Source of the DNA: Ulota crispa
Taxonomy: Eukaryota > Streptophyta > Bryopsida > Orthotrichales > Orthotrichaceae
Length of the DNA stretch: 64,000 nucleotides
Reading direction: 5' to 3'
Assembly (NCBI GenBank): GCA_963920765.1
Contig: OY987251.1
Location: 6,946,501 to 7,010,500 of the forward strand
Part shown: positions 10,542 through 23,727 of the stretch, piece after piece
Layout of the letters: every line of letters begins with the position of its first letter
Numbering within the stretch: position 1 is the first letter of the stretch
The notes under the pieces: generated by a model
Told to the model about the DNA's origin: nothing
The model's database searches: none
Seen by the model: only the letters and a program-made list of their open reading frames with translations
Translations under genes and position numbers: made by a program

Positions 10542-12800
10542 TAATTGTGCTCCTATGAAGGAATAGGTTATCCAAGAGTGTTGAATCCTTTGAAAGCAAT
10601 GGGACTTTGATACATATGCGTCAACATATGCAATCTTGTAAACCATGTTGAAACCTACTTCAATAGCAATGGAAGCGCTTTTGTTGATAAAATATGATTA
10701 CATTTGCAAATGTCAAAATTTAAATCTATACAATAGCATATAGATTCTCATGTTCATTGAACATATTGCTTTCTTTGTAGCAATTGAAATTCATCAAACA
10801 TAATTCTCTTGATGTTTCCAAGGTTGCATGAAGCAATCAACAAGAACACATGTTGTACCTGGAATTCATTTAAAATATGAAAATAACAAGCTCTTGTGGT
10901 AAAGTGTTGTTCTTAACCCCAAAACATTGACAAGGACACAAAAATGTCCCTTGTCCACCCAAAAAAAACATTTTGTACTGCAAAAAAATTTGTTTCTCAT
11001 GTGAATCTTTTTGTAGAAGTGATAATGAATACATGGTGCATTGTGGTAGGCAAAAAACAACCTTAGCAAATGAGCTCACATTTTTTGGTAATCTAAATTG
11101 TGAGAAGATTTAGAGACACGGTGTCAGGTTTGATGCCACCCTTTTCACAATTTTCATGAGGACACCATGCACTATTGCTTTTGCAACTTAAAGAAACAAT
11201 ATGATAGGTGGTCGTTTGCCACACCATTGTAGAAACTGCCATATAACACTCTAAAGGGGCAAGTAGTATAGTCATTCATCTGGCGTTCAAAGGTTGAGCA
11301 TTAAAAATAGGATATTTTAATAAAAATTATAGCAGACCTATTTTGTTATTCTAAGTTTGATATCACTAGATTGATAAAATAAATGCATTTTGTTGTTTAT
11401 TTAAAATCATAATATAGCAATCTTCAAAAACTGATTGGAGACGTCAGAAAAATTCATAATCATATGAAAATTTGGAACCATTCAACAAGGTTTGAACTAG
11501 CAATTATCAAAATGTTTTACCATCTTTCTTGTTAACATACTTTTGTCATAGTAGTGAACTTACTTATCACTTGAGCATTAACAAACCTTTATGTTTACCA
11601 TTACAAAATGAATCAAACTATTTGCAATTGCAATAAAAATCTTGCACACAAAAAGTTGGAGTTGAAAATTGTGCATGGTTTTGTCTGTGCAGCTTAGAAA
11701 ATGATCATGCTCCTAGTTTTTTTATGCTATATTAAAAGTACTGTTCGGTTATAATAGAATGAATACAATGTATTTTGAAGCGGATGACTATTGAAGGTTC
11801 AATTTCTTTTCATTTTTTATGTGGTTGTGAATGAGGGTAAAGTCTTTCAACCCGCTATTAAGATTTCTATACTTCAAGATTAGCCCTCAAAAATTTGGTT
11901 TGTGAAAATTCCTAACAAAGTGTGCTTCTCATATATGAGATTGCAATGCAAGTTCATGTATTGCGCTGGTGGGATATGATTCCTATTTACGTTGGACAAA
12001 AAACTCATGGAAATATGCCTAGCGTGATTTAGAGCAATTCAACATTGCCAAAGGAGAAGCTCTGATTTACAAATTACTTCTATTTTGTGTTACTTAAGTA
12101 GCATAGCCGTACTATCTTAGTCTTCATTGCTCTAGCATGTAAACACATGAAAAGTACGGCCGCTAAAATTGGCTCATACAACTCTCTTCCAGGTGCGTTA
12201 AATACCTTATAATCAAAACATTTAACCATTTAAACTAATATCTATTGTGGAAGTCTAAACATTTTTTTACCCACAATCAATCTACTGTTCTCTTTCCCGT
12301 GAATCATTTTATATATAATATGTTTTTTTCATAATGAGACCATATTAATTAGGAAGATGAGAGATTTGATACTTGGGGACAGAAACATCGTCATACCAAT
12401 TGTCCGATAGGAATTTTTGTCCTCCAATGAACATTTGATCTCATCCCTTAAAAAAATTGATTCACTACAAAAAAAGAACATTTATCATTAATAAATAAGG
12501 TTAAATAAAACTAAAACTAGAAAAAAAAACTTAGTCAAAAAAATATGGAACAAAAGTGATTTTCCCATACTCTAATAAAAGGAAATAGAATTCAAACAAA
12601 GAGTAAATGCAAAACCATAACTAAATAAAGATAGAAACAATTCACAAGCCCAAAGAAGAAAAAAATATAGTTCCATACTTCCATGATGAAGCAAAAAAAA
12701 AGGGGGGGGGTTTGCATTAGTAAACATCCTCTATGTATGAGAATTCTACTGCCGGAGCCCATGTTATATGCACAAGATTCTAAGCAAATCAAACATGAAG
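10542..12800. other. AT-rich non-coding stretch
   Basis: I see no gene, element boundary or array that I can defend. Open frames here are short and lack motifs. CACTACAAAAAAAG at 12464 looks like another CACTA terminus, but has no partner. Confidence 0.4.
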
Positions 12801-12804
12801 AATT

Positions 12805-13217
12805 CAATTTAGATAAAGAGAAAACACAAAACCAAATCCATGACAAGTACAGAGAATCATGTTGATAAAAATTTCTTGCAACTCCATGGTAACTTTGTTG
12901 AAGCACTCACGAGTCAAAGAGGAAAGAACATTGGCGGGGTATGAGGATTGCAGTACCTGGTTAGGTTGAATGTTGAGGATTCTCTGATGTCCATTGGAGC
13001 CTTTGCCCCTGGCCTGTTCAGCTAAGTAGCTCATGGAAGGGATGTCTACCTGCTTTGTACACCAGAGACCAAGCAATTCCAACAAACTCAAACTAAGAAA
13101 GGCAAAAGACACAAATAACCTTGAGAAGGGCAAGCAAAATGTGTTGAAGATGCATGAAATCAACCCTTGGATGAAGTTGGCAAAAGTGTTGTGAGGTGAT
13201 TGCAAGATTGACTTCAC
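12805..13217 (-). other. Possible host exon(s), unrecognised
   Basis: On the minus strand a short stretch between a good acceptor (CAAAGCAG then GTAGACATCC, near 13045) and a good donor (AACCAG then GTACTG, near 12960) encodes about 32 residues ending GSNGHQRILNIQPNQ. The frame stays open beyond the donor to about 12805. It reads more like real coding sequence than its surroundings, but I cannot place it in a family. It lies just outside the left end of the large CACTA element, so an upstream part of a gene could have been separated by that insertion. Confidence 0.25.
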
Positions 13218-13259
13218 GTTTTTGTCTCAAAGTGCCTCTTTCCACTAGTAGAAAAAGGG

Positions 13260-14420
13260 AAATAAACAACTACACTTGACTATTGCATTGTTCTTGTTTA
13301 TGACTATATTTCACTGATAAACAACTAAAATTGTCTATGGTTGTATCCTAATCCAAGTCAATCGTATTGTAATACTTATGACCAAGTCATAGTGGACACA
13401 ATTGCAGAGCACGACTAAGACTTTTCATCCATTGCCCTCCCAAAATTTTAGTGAATCCTTGCCCCTTTGTGTCTTTCTTTTTTCTTTCTTGCAAGAAATT
13501 TTTCTCACTATTCCCAAGGTATAAATTAATATACATATGATAGATGAGTATTTTATTAACACAAGTTGTATTTTAAGTAGTCTCAATAACTTTGAGCAAA
13601 TATATATATTCAGATATTCATACCCTGTTGTGTCACATTTCTGTAGCAGTTGTACTGTAGTTGTACTTTAGTTGGCACACAGTTGTTTAAGGGTTGTTTT
13701 GTGACCTTTTGGTTTGCAGGGTTTACCTAAACAATGATACAATTGTTGTTTAGTGGTACTTTAGTTCTTTGTCAGATTTACGGTTATTTTTAGTCGTATT
13801 TTAGTCATTTGTTGCTTGATTTGTAGTCGTATTTTAGTCATCTATTGCTTGATTTCTAGTCATAATTTAGTCGCCTATTGCTTGATTTGTAATCATGTTT
13901 AGGGACATATTGGCAGTGTACTCCATTGTAATACTAACATACAACTAAAAAGGAGAATAGTTCAACGATTTAGTTGTTCCTCAATTGAATAAAAGTTGTG
14001 GCTAAACCTTGAACCATTATGACATAGTAACAAAACAGTTGTAACCCAGTAGTTATTTCACCATGGACCACTACAGCTACACTTCTCATAAGTTTGGATG
14101 GAGTTGTAAGTAAAATGCTTCATAGTTGCAACCTAGTTGAACCATAGTTATACCAGAGAAGCAATTTAGTAAGGAACAAGTCTTAATGTAGTTGTACTTG
14201 AGCTATATATCAGTTGCCGATAAGTTGCATATTAGTTGTTTGCCAGTCGCAAACTAGTGATATATGAGTCGTTCATTAGAAAATAAATAGTGTATATTGC
14301 AATAAAGCTTAGGTTGAATAGGAGAGTTCCAAAAAACCCACAACTAAAGCCAGTTGCAATGCGGTTGCACCCTGGCCTCCTCTATTGTGACTACATCATA
14401 AAAAGCATATCAACCATAAT
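13260..14420. repeat. Left subterminal repeat zone of CACTA element 1
   Basis: Short motifs built on GTTGTA, TAGTTG and their complements recur here many times in both orientations, for example around 13650-13760, 13920-14060 and 14180-14240. Such clusters are where TNPA-like proteins bind in En/Spm elements. No gene lies in this stretch. Confidence 0.6.
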
Positions 14421-14433
14421 AGAAAGTAAAACT

Positions 14434-17400
14434 TCAAGTAGTCGCCTGCACGTGCAGCACCTTCCATAGTGTATTTGTCTTCATTGCATGCTTCATGAGA
14501 AGCTGGTCATCCATGTTGTTAGGATGCATGAGAGGCACCTCTGATTTGAAAACCTCCACAACGTTGACCTTGACCCACCCCTTGAGAATGATGCAGCAGT
14601 GCACCTTCTCCCCTTCCAACCTAACGGTTCCACCTCCAACAATCTTGTTTGACGTGCTAGGGTTCATAAGCCAAACCATCTACCCCATATACAGTTGTGA
14701 ACAGCAAGACAATAAAGTTTAGTGTCTCACAAGGAAAACACAACAATGAGTTTTAAGTTCAATAGAAGCAACAATTACCTTCTACAAAGATTTCTCCCCG
14801 TCCTTCAAAGAATTCGCCATTGCCTTCTGCTTCATTTCCCTCTTCTCGTGCACCTTCACCCAAAACACTTGTTAGAAAATGTGTTGTTTGGAGGTAGAAG
14901 TACACACATAAATACAAATATAATCATCTACGCAGTCTTCTGGTTCACCTAAACAACAGTAGTCGTGGCGGGTACTATGAAGCGCTGACTTTTCCTTTGC
15001 TGTGTTGATGTCCTTGCACCCCCGTGCTATGAACATACTCAAAAATACAAAAACATTGAGTCAATAAGAGTCGCATAGTTACATGAAGATAATAAAACTG
15101 CTACATCACAACTATTTTCTTAAACCCTATCCAAATGCACTAACACAAAACAACTGAACATTTCAGACATATAGTAGTCAATTCAACTTCGTTCCAACTA
15201 CATTGGCTATGATTGCATTTTTGCATCAAGGGCACTTAACCTACATTGTAACACAACTACAATAGCCCTTCAACACGCAACTACACAATGACTACCAACT
15301 GTTACTTGACTAATGCAGACTATTGTCACTTCATAGCATTTGACAATAAATTAGCCTACACTTCTACCATGAAGAACTTCAATCTCAAAAAAAAATTTAG
15401 AAACACACCTCCGATATAGGGGCATTGGCGCTATTTTCAATGGGCAAGTCTTTTATAGTCACCGTGTTTGAACCTTTGACCTGTTCACCGCCCTTTTTTG
15501 CCAAGCGCAAAATGTTCTCATCAAAACCATAAGGATCCTCTTGTGATGGCCCCTTGCCCTTGCTGTCCGCAACCAGAAGTGTCGTTGTCTCTTGAACAAC
15601 CTTGTCCACATCCATGTTGTCACCCTTGCCCACATTAACTAAATTCTGCACCCCAACCTTTGCAAGACTATCCCTCTTGGGCGCCACCGACCGCGTTAAA
15701 GCAAGAATGCTCCCATTGACCCCCTCCACCATGCCCTTGAGGTTTGATATACCTGTACTGTTTGCTGCTATGACTTGAAGCATTTGGATAAGAGATTCCT
15801 AAAAAGCATCTTGCCTTTTCTCCATCACTGAAAACCGGTCTGAAGCTTGATTGGATATAACCTAGGGACAACAAAAACTCCCATCTTACATTGTCAATTG
15901 GGAAAGCATTGCAAATTTCAAATGCAAAATCAAAAATAGCACATTACTTTAAACCCTAAACTACAAAAACTCCAAAAAATCAAGGCAAAGTCTTGTTCAA
16001 TTCCAATGCAAGATCTTAACCCTAAAATTGAGTCTACATCCAACTTGATGGATTGAGTCCACAACAAGCAATGCAAAGTCTTGCTCATTTCCAATGCAAA
16101 ATCTGAAAGCATACACCTTTCTAAAACCAACTACATGAATCCAACAAAAGCAATGCAAATCAATGCTTTTTTCTAATCAAAATCTGAAATTAAACACCAC
16201 TCTAAATCCAACAACAAGAGTCCAATCAAATCAAGATAAAGCCTTCCTCATTTCCAATACAAAATCCTAACAATAAAATTGCCTCTACCTCCAAGTAGAT
16301 GAGTCCACACCAAGCAAGATAAAGCATTGCAAATTTCAAATGCAAAATCACATATTACAAATCACTCTAAACCCTAAATAATAAAAACTCATAAAAACAT
16401 CAAGGCAAAGCCTTGATCAATTCCAATGCAATATCTAAAACCCTAAAATTGACTATACATCCAACTAGATGAGTCCACAATGAGCAAGGCAAAGCCTTGC
16501 TCATTTCCAATGCAAAATCAAAAATTATACATCACTCTAAACCCTAAGCATCAAGAATCCAATCAAATGAAGGCAAAGCCTTGCTCATTTCCAATGCAAA
16601 ATCAAAAATTATACACCACTCTAAGTTCAACAACAAGAACCCAAATCAAGCAAGGCAAAGCCTTGCTCATTTCCAATGCAAAATCATAAATTATACATCA
16701 CTCTAAACCCTAAACATCAAGAATCCAATCAAATCAATGGAAAGCCTTGCTCATTTCCAATGCAAAATCTGAAATTATACATCACTCTAAATCACTATAA
16801 TTGAATGCTAAAAAGGAAGGCAAAATACTGTTAATATCTCATGAAAAGTCAAGTGTATACCTCACTATACATCAAACTTTCATTAAGCTCACAATTCAAT
16901 GGAGTAACTTACTGATTTTGCCGGATTGTTTGTGTCAAATCCTTTGGCTTCTAATGGTTTGTTACGCACTGCCATCCGCTTCTGCTCAGCATTGATACAA
17001 CATTAGAACTTTTAGATTCAAAGACATGTGATAAGGGTTAGGGTTCTGAGTATGAATATTGGGTGACATATCGCTCGAGCGTCACGTGGTTTTTCCTTGC
17101 ACCCAACTTTGGACATTGATGTGACATTGCTTTGTGCAAGAGATATTCTTGCTGACAACTCCTTTGTCTCCTCAAAGTAGATCTTCATACATTCCCACTG
17201 CTCCTCATTCATGGTGAGAGGACACTCCTTTGCCTTATTATTTTGCTTATCATTGAAGTACTTCTCCCTCATTGAAGAGCGCTTGGTCTTCATAAAACAA
17301 AAAACAGCATTTTTAAAGCCATAGTTGCCCAGCGGGCCTGGCACATACGTGAAGAGTGAGTCCATGTAAGCCTTGAATTGCCTGATGGCCTCCTCCATCT

Positions 17401-17881
17401 GCTTCTTGAACGTCTTGGTCATATCCAAGAAACGGGTAGGGTTGGCGCGGAGCTCCAAATCCCATGAATTTTTACCACTGCATGCACTGTCTATGTCCCC
17501 GTCATCTTCAATGGTAAGGTGATAAGGTTTCCACCAAGTAGACTGCATCTGAAACGCTTCAATGTCCGAAATCTTTTGCTTCATTTGCCGGGACGACCCC
17601 ATGCCTGCATCATTGTAACTGCTAGCATAGGACGGATGTGCTCTTGTATGGGCCCTATATTCCGATCCACCAACGGCAAGCATGTTCGCTTGGTCACGAT
17701 TGTATAGTTTATCCCATTGTTTGACCCAACTCACCAAATCTAGAAGTGGAATTTGGATGGATCCACTTGCGCCATCTTCCTTGAACTGCTCCTGCACTAG
17801 CGTGTGCTCCTGCTCCCAATTAACTCCTAAAAACTCCTCCGGAGTTTCTTCCATTCTTGCAAAGTACAAAATAGTAACCAT
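14434..17881 (-). pseudogene. CACTA ORF1 / TNPA-like gene of element 1
   Basis: In CACTA elements this second gene encodes a DNA-binding accessory protein that recognises subterminal repeats. The first exon (about 17853-17018) starts MEETPEEFLGVNWEQEH and is a soluble, charged frame with helical stretches such as KTFKKQMEEAIRQFKAYMDS. A later block (about 15830-15397) carries SNLKGMVEGVNGSI and a Lys/Asp-rich tail. A final block (14679-14434) carries MNPSTSNKIVGGGTVRLEGE, which resembles the C-terminal part of plant Ptta/En/Spm ORF1 proteins. An in-frame TAG sits just upstream of 15783 in a context that suggests an original CAG. The space between the first and second blocks is filled by a minisatellite and must be intronic. 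Orientation is opposite to TNP2. The assignment rests on position, acidic/basic composition and weak resemblance rather than on a diagnostic motif. Confidence 0.5.
15900..16800. repeat. Minisatellite, units of about 90-100 bp
   Basis: About nine imperfect tandem copies share the core GGCAAAGCCTTGCTCATTTC and then CAATGCAAAATC, separated by variants of CACTCTAAACCCTAA. The later copies (16480-16790) are the most alike. The core contains the small palindrome CAAGGCAAAGCCTTG. It lies in the presumed intron of the ORF1-like gene. The plus-strand frame at 16480-16689 is only a translation of the repeat and should not be called a gene. Confidence 0.8.
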
Positions 17882-17889
17882 GACATGGA

Positions 17890-20620
17890 ATTAGCACAAC
17901 AAACAATGTAATGGCAATTCAAAAAAAAAAACACCCTAGAGTCCTCTCCTGAGCTTCATCACACAAAGGGGTTTAGTCTCAGAAATCCAAAAATCTCACG
18001 AAAAACAATGGACCCTCTGTGGCTTGACAATGCAAGGAGATTAGTTTGAGAAAACCACAGTTTCTCTGTGCTGAGAGCCTTGCTTTTGAGGAGTTCTGAC
18101 CTCAGCCATACTTGTATATAAAAAAGCCTCTTTATAAGATGAGCCATCAAATCAAATACCTCTCCATCTTTGCAGACTGTTGATGTGTATTGCTGATTAA
18201 GGTAGGAGCATCCAATTGCAACACCAGCCGTTCTCTGACATCTAAAATTAAACATAAAGTAGACAAATTTGCACTCAAACAAGACACAAATGCACCCAAA
18301 TCAGACATGCAAGTTGACATAGGGAAATAGAAATTGTGTAGGTGGTAATTTTTAATTGGGTGTGATATGCTCTTTTTGTTGTCATGACATGGTCTTGTTG
18401 TTGTTGCTTTTTCAAGGGTCTAGTGTCCACAATCATGGTTGTCTTCCCCGACATGACGACAACTCGACAAACTTGACATCACAAACGGACAAGAGACCTT
18501 TTGTCCGTCTAGTAAAGTCAATTTTAAGGTTGACTTTTAAATAAAGTATTTTCTATTTCTAATCTTGACATATTAATGTTTCATTTTATTAAAGTATCTC
18601 AATTTTATATACACTTATTAAAATTTACAATTTGGATCATATTTAAAGTAAATTGAAATAATTATCTCAGCTATAAAAAAGGGCCTTATTAGACAAAATC
18701 ATCACTCATACTTGACACTTGTCATGTGCAACATCAAACGTCTAACAGACAACATGACAACCAAACCCCAAAACATGTCCAACAAGACAACTTTGTCCAC
18801 AATAGGTGAATCTAGGGAGTTACCTTCAACAATTCATAATTTATTCATGCAATCTCAAAAAATTCTGAAAACAATTTTGTTTGAAACTATACCCATTTCC
18901 TAACAAGCGCATGCCATTAAATTCTCAGAAGACTCTCCAAATTACCACATCTGAGGTAAGTGTCACATTTGGGTGCTTCTTCTATATTGAAGACCAAGGC
19001 TAGACATTTCAAGAGAAAAAGTGGCCCCTTGAGGCTTGACCATGTAGAAGGGACTGGATGCACGAATTTTAAAATCAAAGTAACTGACCTTCCCTCTACG
19101 ACTTGATCACGTGGGGGGCTGAAAGAGCTCAATTTCAAAATGAACAACCAAATTTCTCCCCCCTCGTGGCTTCATCACGCCGGGGGAGGGGGCTGGTAAA
19201 TGTAAAAAAAAAAAATCAACTAATCTTTCCTTAGCTGCTTGATCACGCAGATGTACATTGCATAAGAGGGAATGCAAAGACCTCCATCATTAACCTTCAT
19301 AAACCATATATAAACATCTGACCTTAACTAGCAAAGTACAAGCATAGTAGGAACCTCAACAATGAAAGTAGACACTCACACCTTCGGACACAGGGTCTGG
19401 CTTGTACAACGCTTGTGAATCTTCCAAAGCAGAACTCATGGCTACGGGGTTGTGAAGGTGACTTAAACTAGGATAATGCAATCCACCGACAATGCTCTTG
19501 CTTTGCAATGTGGGTGCCACTTGCACAGCTTAAACTTCCGTCACGGTCGTAAACCTGGCTGCTGCTTTCCCTCTTGTAATTCTAGAGTCTAATCTGGAGC
19601 TCTTGCATAGCAAACTTTTGGGACGCGAGGATCTTGCAATACGCCTCCAGTGATCCCAACCACGTGTAGCACACCTCCTACAACAATGTAGATCCGCGCA
19701 ATGAGATTCTAGGCTGCCACCAAAAAACAAGATCTGGTTGAAATGGGGGGAAATGCCCCCGCTTCCTCCACAAAAAGAGAAACTCTAACCCGCTTTACAA
19801 ATGACTAAAAATCTACAAAAAATCAACTAAATTACGACTATAATTTTACCAAAAAACAACTAAAACAAGTCTCCGTCACTTAAAACCTACTGTCCTTGGC
19901 CTAAACCACAGCATTCATTGCCTAATAACAATTTGGTGGTGTCCTCTCCGGCTGCAACAAAATTCAAAAAAAAGAAGGTCTTTCACAACTCTTCACTTGC
20001 AATTTGCAAGGGCACCACAAATCTAGAAGCAAGCTCGGCCACTCTAGCATCCCTCATCAACTTGTAAGCACCCTTCTCTCCACCTCCATTATCATTTTGC
20101 TCATGCATTGCTAGATTGAGTGCGGTTCTTCTCTCTCCAACTGATTCCTACATTTCACAAAAGTAAAAATGAGCATGCAGATTTAACAAGAGAGGAGGAC
20201 AAAAGTAGGAGGACTTCCAAAGGAGTGCAAATCTTGGCAAAAGAGAGGAGGCAAAAGTATGGAGGAGTTGTACAGGAGTGGCCTTGTCAAAATTCACTTG
20301 CAAATGTGTGTGGAAGTGAGGCTGGAGCAGGAGAGAAGACAAGTATAGCAGGTGATTTATGTTGGTCATCTTTTGTTCAAGCACGACTTACATTACAGTT
20401 GGTCACACAACTACAATAGTACTTGTAGTTTTGTTCTAGTTGGATGTTAGTTGATATGTAGTTGAGTATACATAATAGTCATATCATAGTCATAAACTAG
20501 TTGTTTTTTAGTCTTAGAATAGTTGTATGCTTCATATAAAAATCAACAGCATGTTAAGTGTGAAAGAGTTCCACTTAAACCACCCAGACTTAGCCATTGT
20601 TGTTTTATTTTCAAGAGGTG
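17890..20620. promoter_or_regulatory. Divergent intergenic region of CACTA element 1
   Basis: The ORF1-like gene runs left from about 17.85 kb and TNP2 runs right from 20.6 kb, so this 2.7-kb space must hold both promoters. It contains a cluster of TGACAA/TTGTC motifs (about 18430-18810) and a degenerate tandem repeat around CTTGATCACG (18990-19260). It also has the GTAGTTG motif again at 20400-20540. I see no convincing single TATA box to assign. Confidence 0.4.
18990..19260. repeat. Degenerate tandem repeat, period about 70-80 bp
   Basis: Four units recur with the shared core CTTGATCACG or a close variant: CTTGACCATG, CTTGATCACG, CTTCATCACG and CTTGATCACG. Each is preceded by a C/T-rich stretch, and in the first three units the core is followed by a G-rich one. 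A related unit is seen around 17950-18040. It lies between the two divergent CACTA genes. Confidence 0.5.
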
Positions 20621-22351
20621 AAATATGGAAATTGGTCAGCTGCCTATATCTGATACGCAAAAAGTGCACCTTCGAGATGAGAGGCTTTGGACCAAAGAAG
20701 TGAGGAGGGATTCATTTTTCAACAAAATGCATTTGCATTGCCCTTATTGTATTTGTAGAGGGAGGAAAAGGTGCTTGTTGAGAACAATTATTAAACATCT
20801 TACACAGCACAGAAGGGCACCAAAGTGTAGGGTGTGGAGGGGACCAGGTGAACGAGATGATTTGGACAATGAGTGGGAGGAATTGTTGCAGAGGCCTCCT
20901 GTGCTAGCGGATGTGGAAATAGATGCTACGATCAATACCTAGGGAATGGTGAATGATGCATTTCCGGAGATAACACCTCTTCACAATATAGAGGAATGGG
21001 TGCAAGCAAAAGTAGTGGAGGCATTTGGCTTGGGAGATGACATCTATGCCACCAATGACATGGATCAGACAATATCTGAGGTCAATGAGATAGTGGGTGA
21101 TGACAACAGAGATGTTCATGCACAAGATTCCTTTGAGGCTGAAGTTTTGGAGGAGGCAATCAAACTGTTGTATGCACGAGCAAGAAGTACTAAGCTGGCC
21201 GCAACAATTCTCTTTATGAACATATGTACAGTTCACGGAGTTAGCAAAAGTTTTGCCAATGAATTGTTCACATTGTTGCAAAGCCAGCTTCTTGTCGAGA
21301 ACATCTTGCCACAAAACTACTATGCCGCTAAGCGCCTGACTAGTAAGTTGGGGCTCTCTTACAACTCCATCCATGCGTGCAAGAGTGAGTGTGTACTATT
21401 CTGTGGCGAGTATGCAAATGCCGTATGGTGTCCCAAGTGTGGTGGACCGAGATTCTGGGACGAGGTACGGAAGGTGTTTCTTGTGAAAGTACTGCGGCAC
21501 TTTCCTCTCATATCCAAACTGCAGCAGATGTTTTGGAGTCCTAGCATTTCTAGAATGTTGAGGTGGCATGACAAGAATTGAAGCAACAGGGATGGCAGGG
21601 ACAATCTTGTGCGACCCCCTGTGACTCCAAGGTGTGGAAGCATTTCCACACCAAAGTAGACCCAACATTTGGTCTGGATGCCCACAACATCCACCTTGCT
21701 CTTGCTGCAGATGGAGTGAACCCATTTTAGCAGTCAAGATCAACGAAGTTGACATGGCCACTGACACTTTTGAACTATAACCTTCCCTTGTGGCTTTGCA
21801 CAAAAAAGTTTTTTGTATTTCTTGCACTGTTGATTCCAGGGAAATAGTCCATCACCTCAGAGGTGTTTGATGTGTATATGGAGCCATTGGTGGAGGAGCT
21901 GCTGCAGTTGTGGGGAGGTGTCCGTGCATATGATGCATGCAAAGAAGTGGGTCATCAAGTTTTTAAATTGCAAGCCATGTTACTATGGACCATCCACGAT
22001 TTTCTAGGATACGGCACAGTTGGAGGTTTTGCTCACCAAGGATATGCTGCATGCCTAATTTGCGGATCTGCAATGGGGGCAAAGCATTCTACAAAGTTGG
22101 CCAAGCAAGTTTATGGCGGGACTCAAAGGTGGCTGCCAGGTGACCATTGTTTCAATAGGGAGGACATGATGGACCAGTTTGACGGACGCATGGAAGAGCA
22201 AAGTGAGCCTATTGACATTACCAGCACAAAGCAGCTACCACATGTAGAAAAATATAGAGTGTGGAAAGCCTTTGGAAGTAGGGATAACAACCCTTGCAAA
22301 GTACATGGTGTGAAGAGGGTTTCAATACTAAATACTCTCCCTTGTTGGAAG

Positions 22352-22763
22352 GTTAGACATTGAACCTTTGCCCAAAGATGTCCTTCAAATTTGAAATTTG
22401 TAGAATGACTTGCAAATGCTAGAATTGTCACTTAAGTGCACTTAGTAACAATCATAGCATCTCATGGAATGTGGAGAAAGGTAATAGTAAGATTGTAGTC
22501 ACAATTCCAACGAAGGCAGAATTAATTGGTCGTCCAGTAGTTGTTTTTTAGTTGTAGTTGTGACTGTTTTGTGAGCATGTAGTTGTAAAGTAGTGAATGG
22601 CGTCTAAAAAACAACTACACAATAACTACAAAATCAGTATTGAGTTGTTCTGTAGTAGTTTTTGACTGTCGTCTGCTGAAACTCTAAAATCTTGTGGCTA
22701 AAACTTTGGAACTTTTTTGAATTTCTAATGTACTAATAGCAATTGTGATTGATTGGAATATAG
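22352..22763 (+). other. Intron of TNP2 carrying subterminal-type repeats
   Basis: The donor follows TGTTGGAAG and the acceptor is GGAATATAG before GAGCTTTTG; joining them restores the conserved WK-ELLIR order of the family. The interior (22530-22660) is packed with GTAGTTGT/ACAACTAC motifs like those near the element ends. Confidence 0.6.
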
Positions 22764-23727
22764 GAGCTTTTGATCCGGTTATACCCTAGATCCCATGCAT
22801 TGTGAGATGAACATTACAAAGAACTTTTTGAAGACAATTATACAAAAGAAGGATTCGATGAAGGTTAGGCGGGACCTATAGAGACGGAATATTTGGCCAC
22901 ACCTTTAGTTGACTCAAAATCCCAAACAAGGAGGGAAGATGATGAAACCTTTGGCGCCGTACGTGTTAACTAATGGAGAGTTTGGTATTTTTGTTGGCAC
23001 AATTGAAGGATTGAAGACACCTAGTGGACATCCTTCCAACTTAGGAAGATTTATTTGAGGGAAGAAGTTTGGAGGGTTGAAGTCCCACAATTATCATGTT
23101 CTCATGCAGCAGATCATGCCACTTACACTTAGAGGTTTATTGCAGGCTAGACCAAGATTGGCTATCATGAGGATGTGCAAGGTCTACCGGCGGATATGCA
23201 CCAGCGTATATGACCCCTCAGAATTCCCTTCACTTAAGGCAGATCTTGCAAAGAGCATGGCAATCTTGGAGGTGGAGTTTCCCCCATCATTTTTTGATAT
23301 AGTGACACACTTGTCACACCATCTTGTAGAGAGGTTGGACATATGTGGCCCTGTGGGAACAAGATGGATGTACCCGGTGGAACGGTACATGAAGACCTTG
23401 AAAAGGTATGTACGGAATACGGCCAGGCCAGAAGCTTCCATGGCAAAAGGCTATGTGAGAGATGAGTGCATTGGATTTGTTATGGAATATTTGCAGAGAT
23501 TTGAGGTTGTGCAGCGCAGGATTTGGGATGCAGAGGAAGAATATGGAGATGCAGAAGAGGTTCTAGAAGGTGCAAGTAAACCATATGTCATGAGCGTTGA
23601 ACTCTGGGATATAGCACATTAGTATGTTCTTCAAAACATGACTATCATGCACTCGCTATTGTTGTAAGTACTTGTCTTTAACCCCTAAATATATTCAGCA
23701 TATGTACTGAAACAATGAACCTTAGGA

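Noticed and set aside
12683..12865. 60-residue plus-strand ORF
   Set aside because: Short, motif-free and opposite a better coding-like frame; considered chance.
16480..16689. Plus-strand ORF with repeated KAKPCSFPMQNQK
   Set aside because: Translation of the minisatellite; no start context, no independent coding signal.
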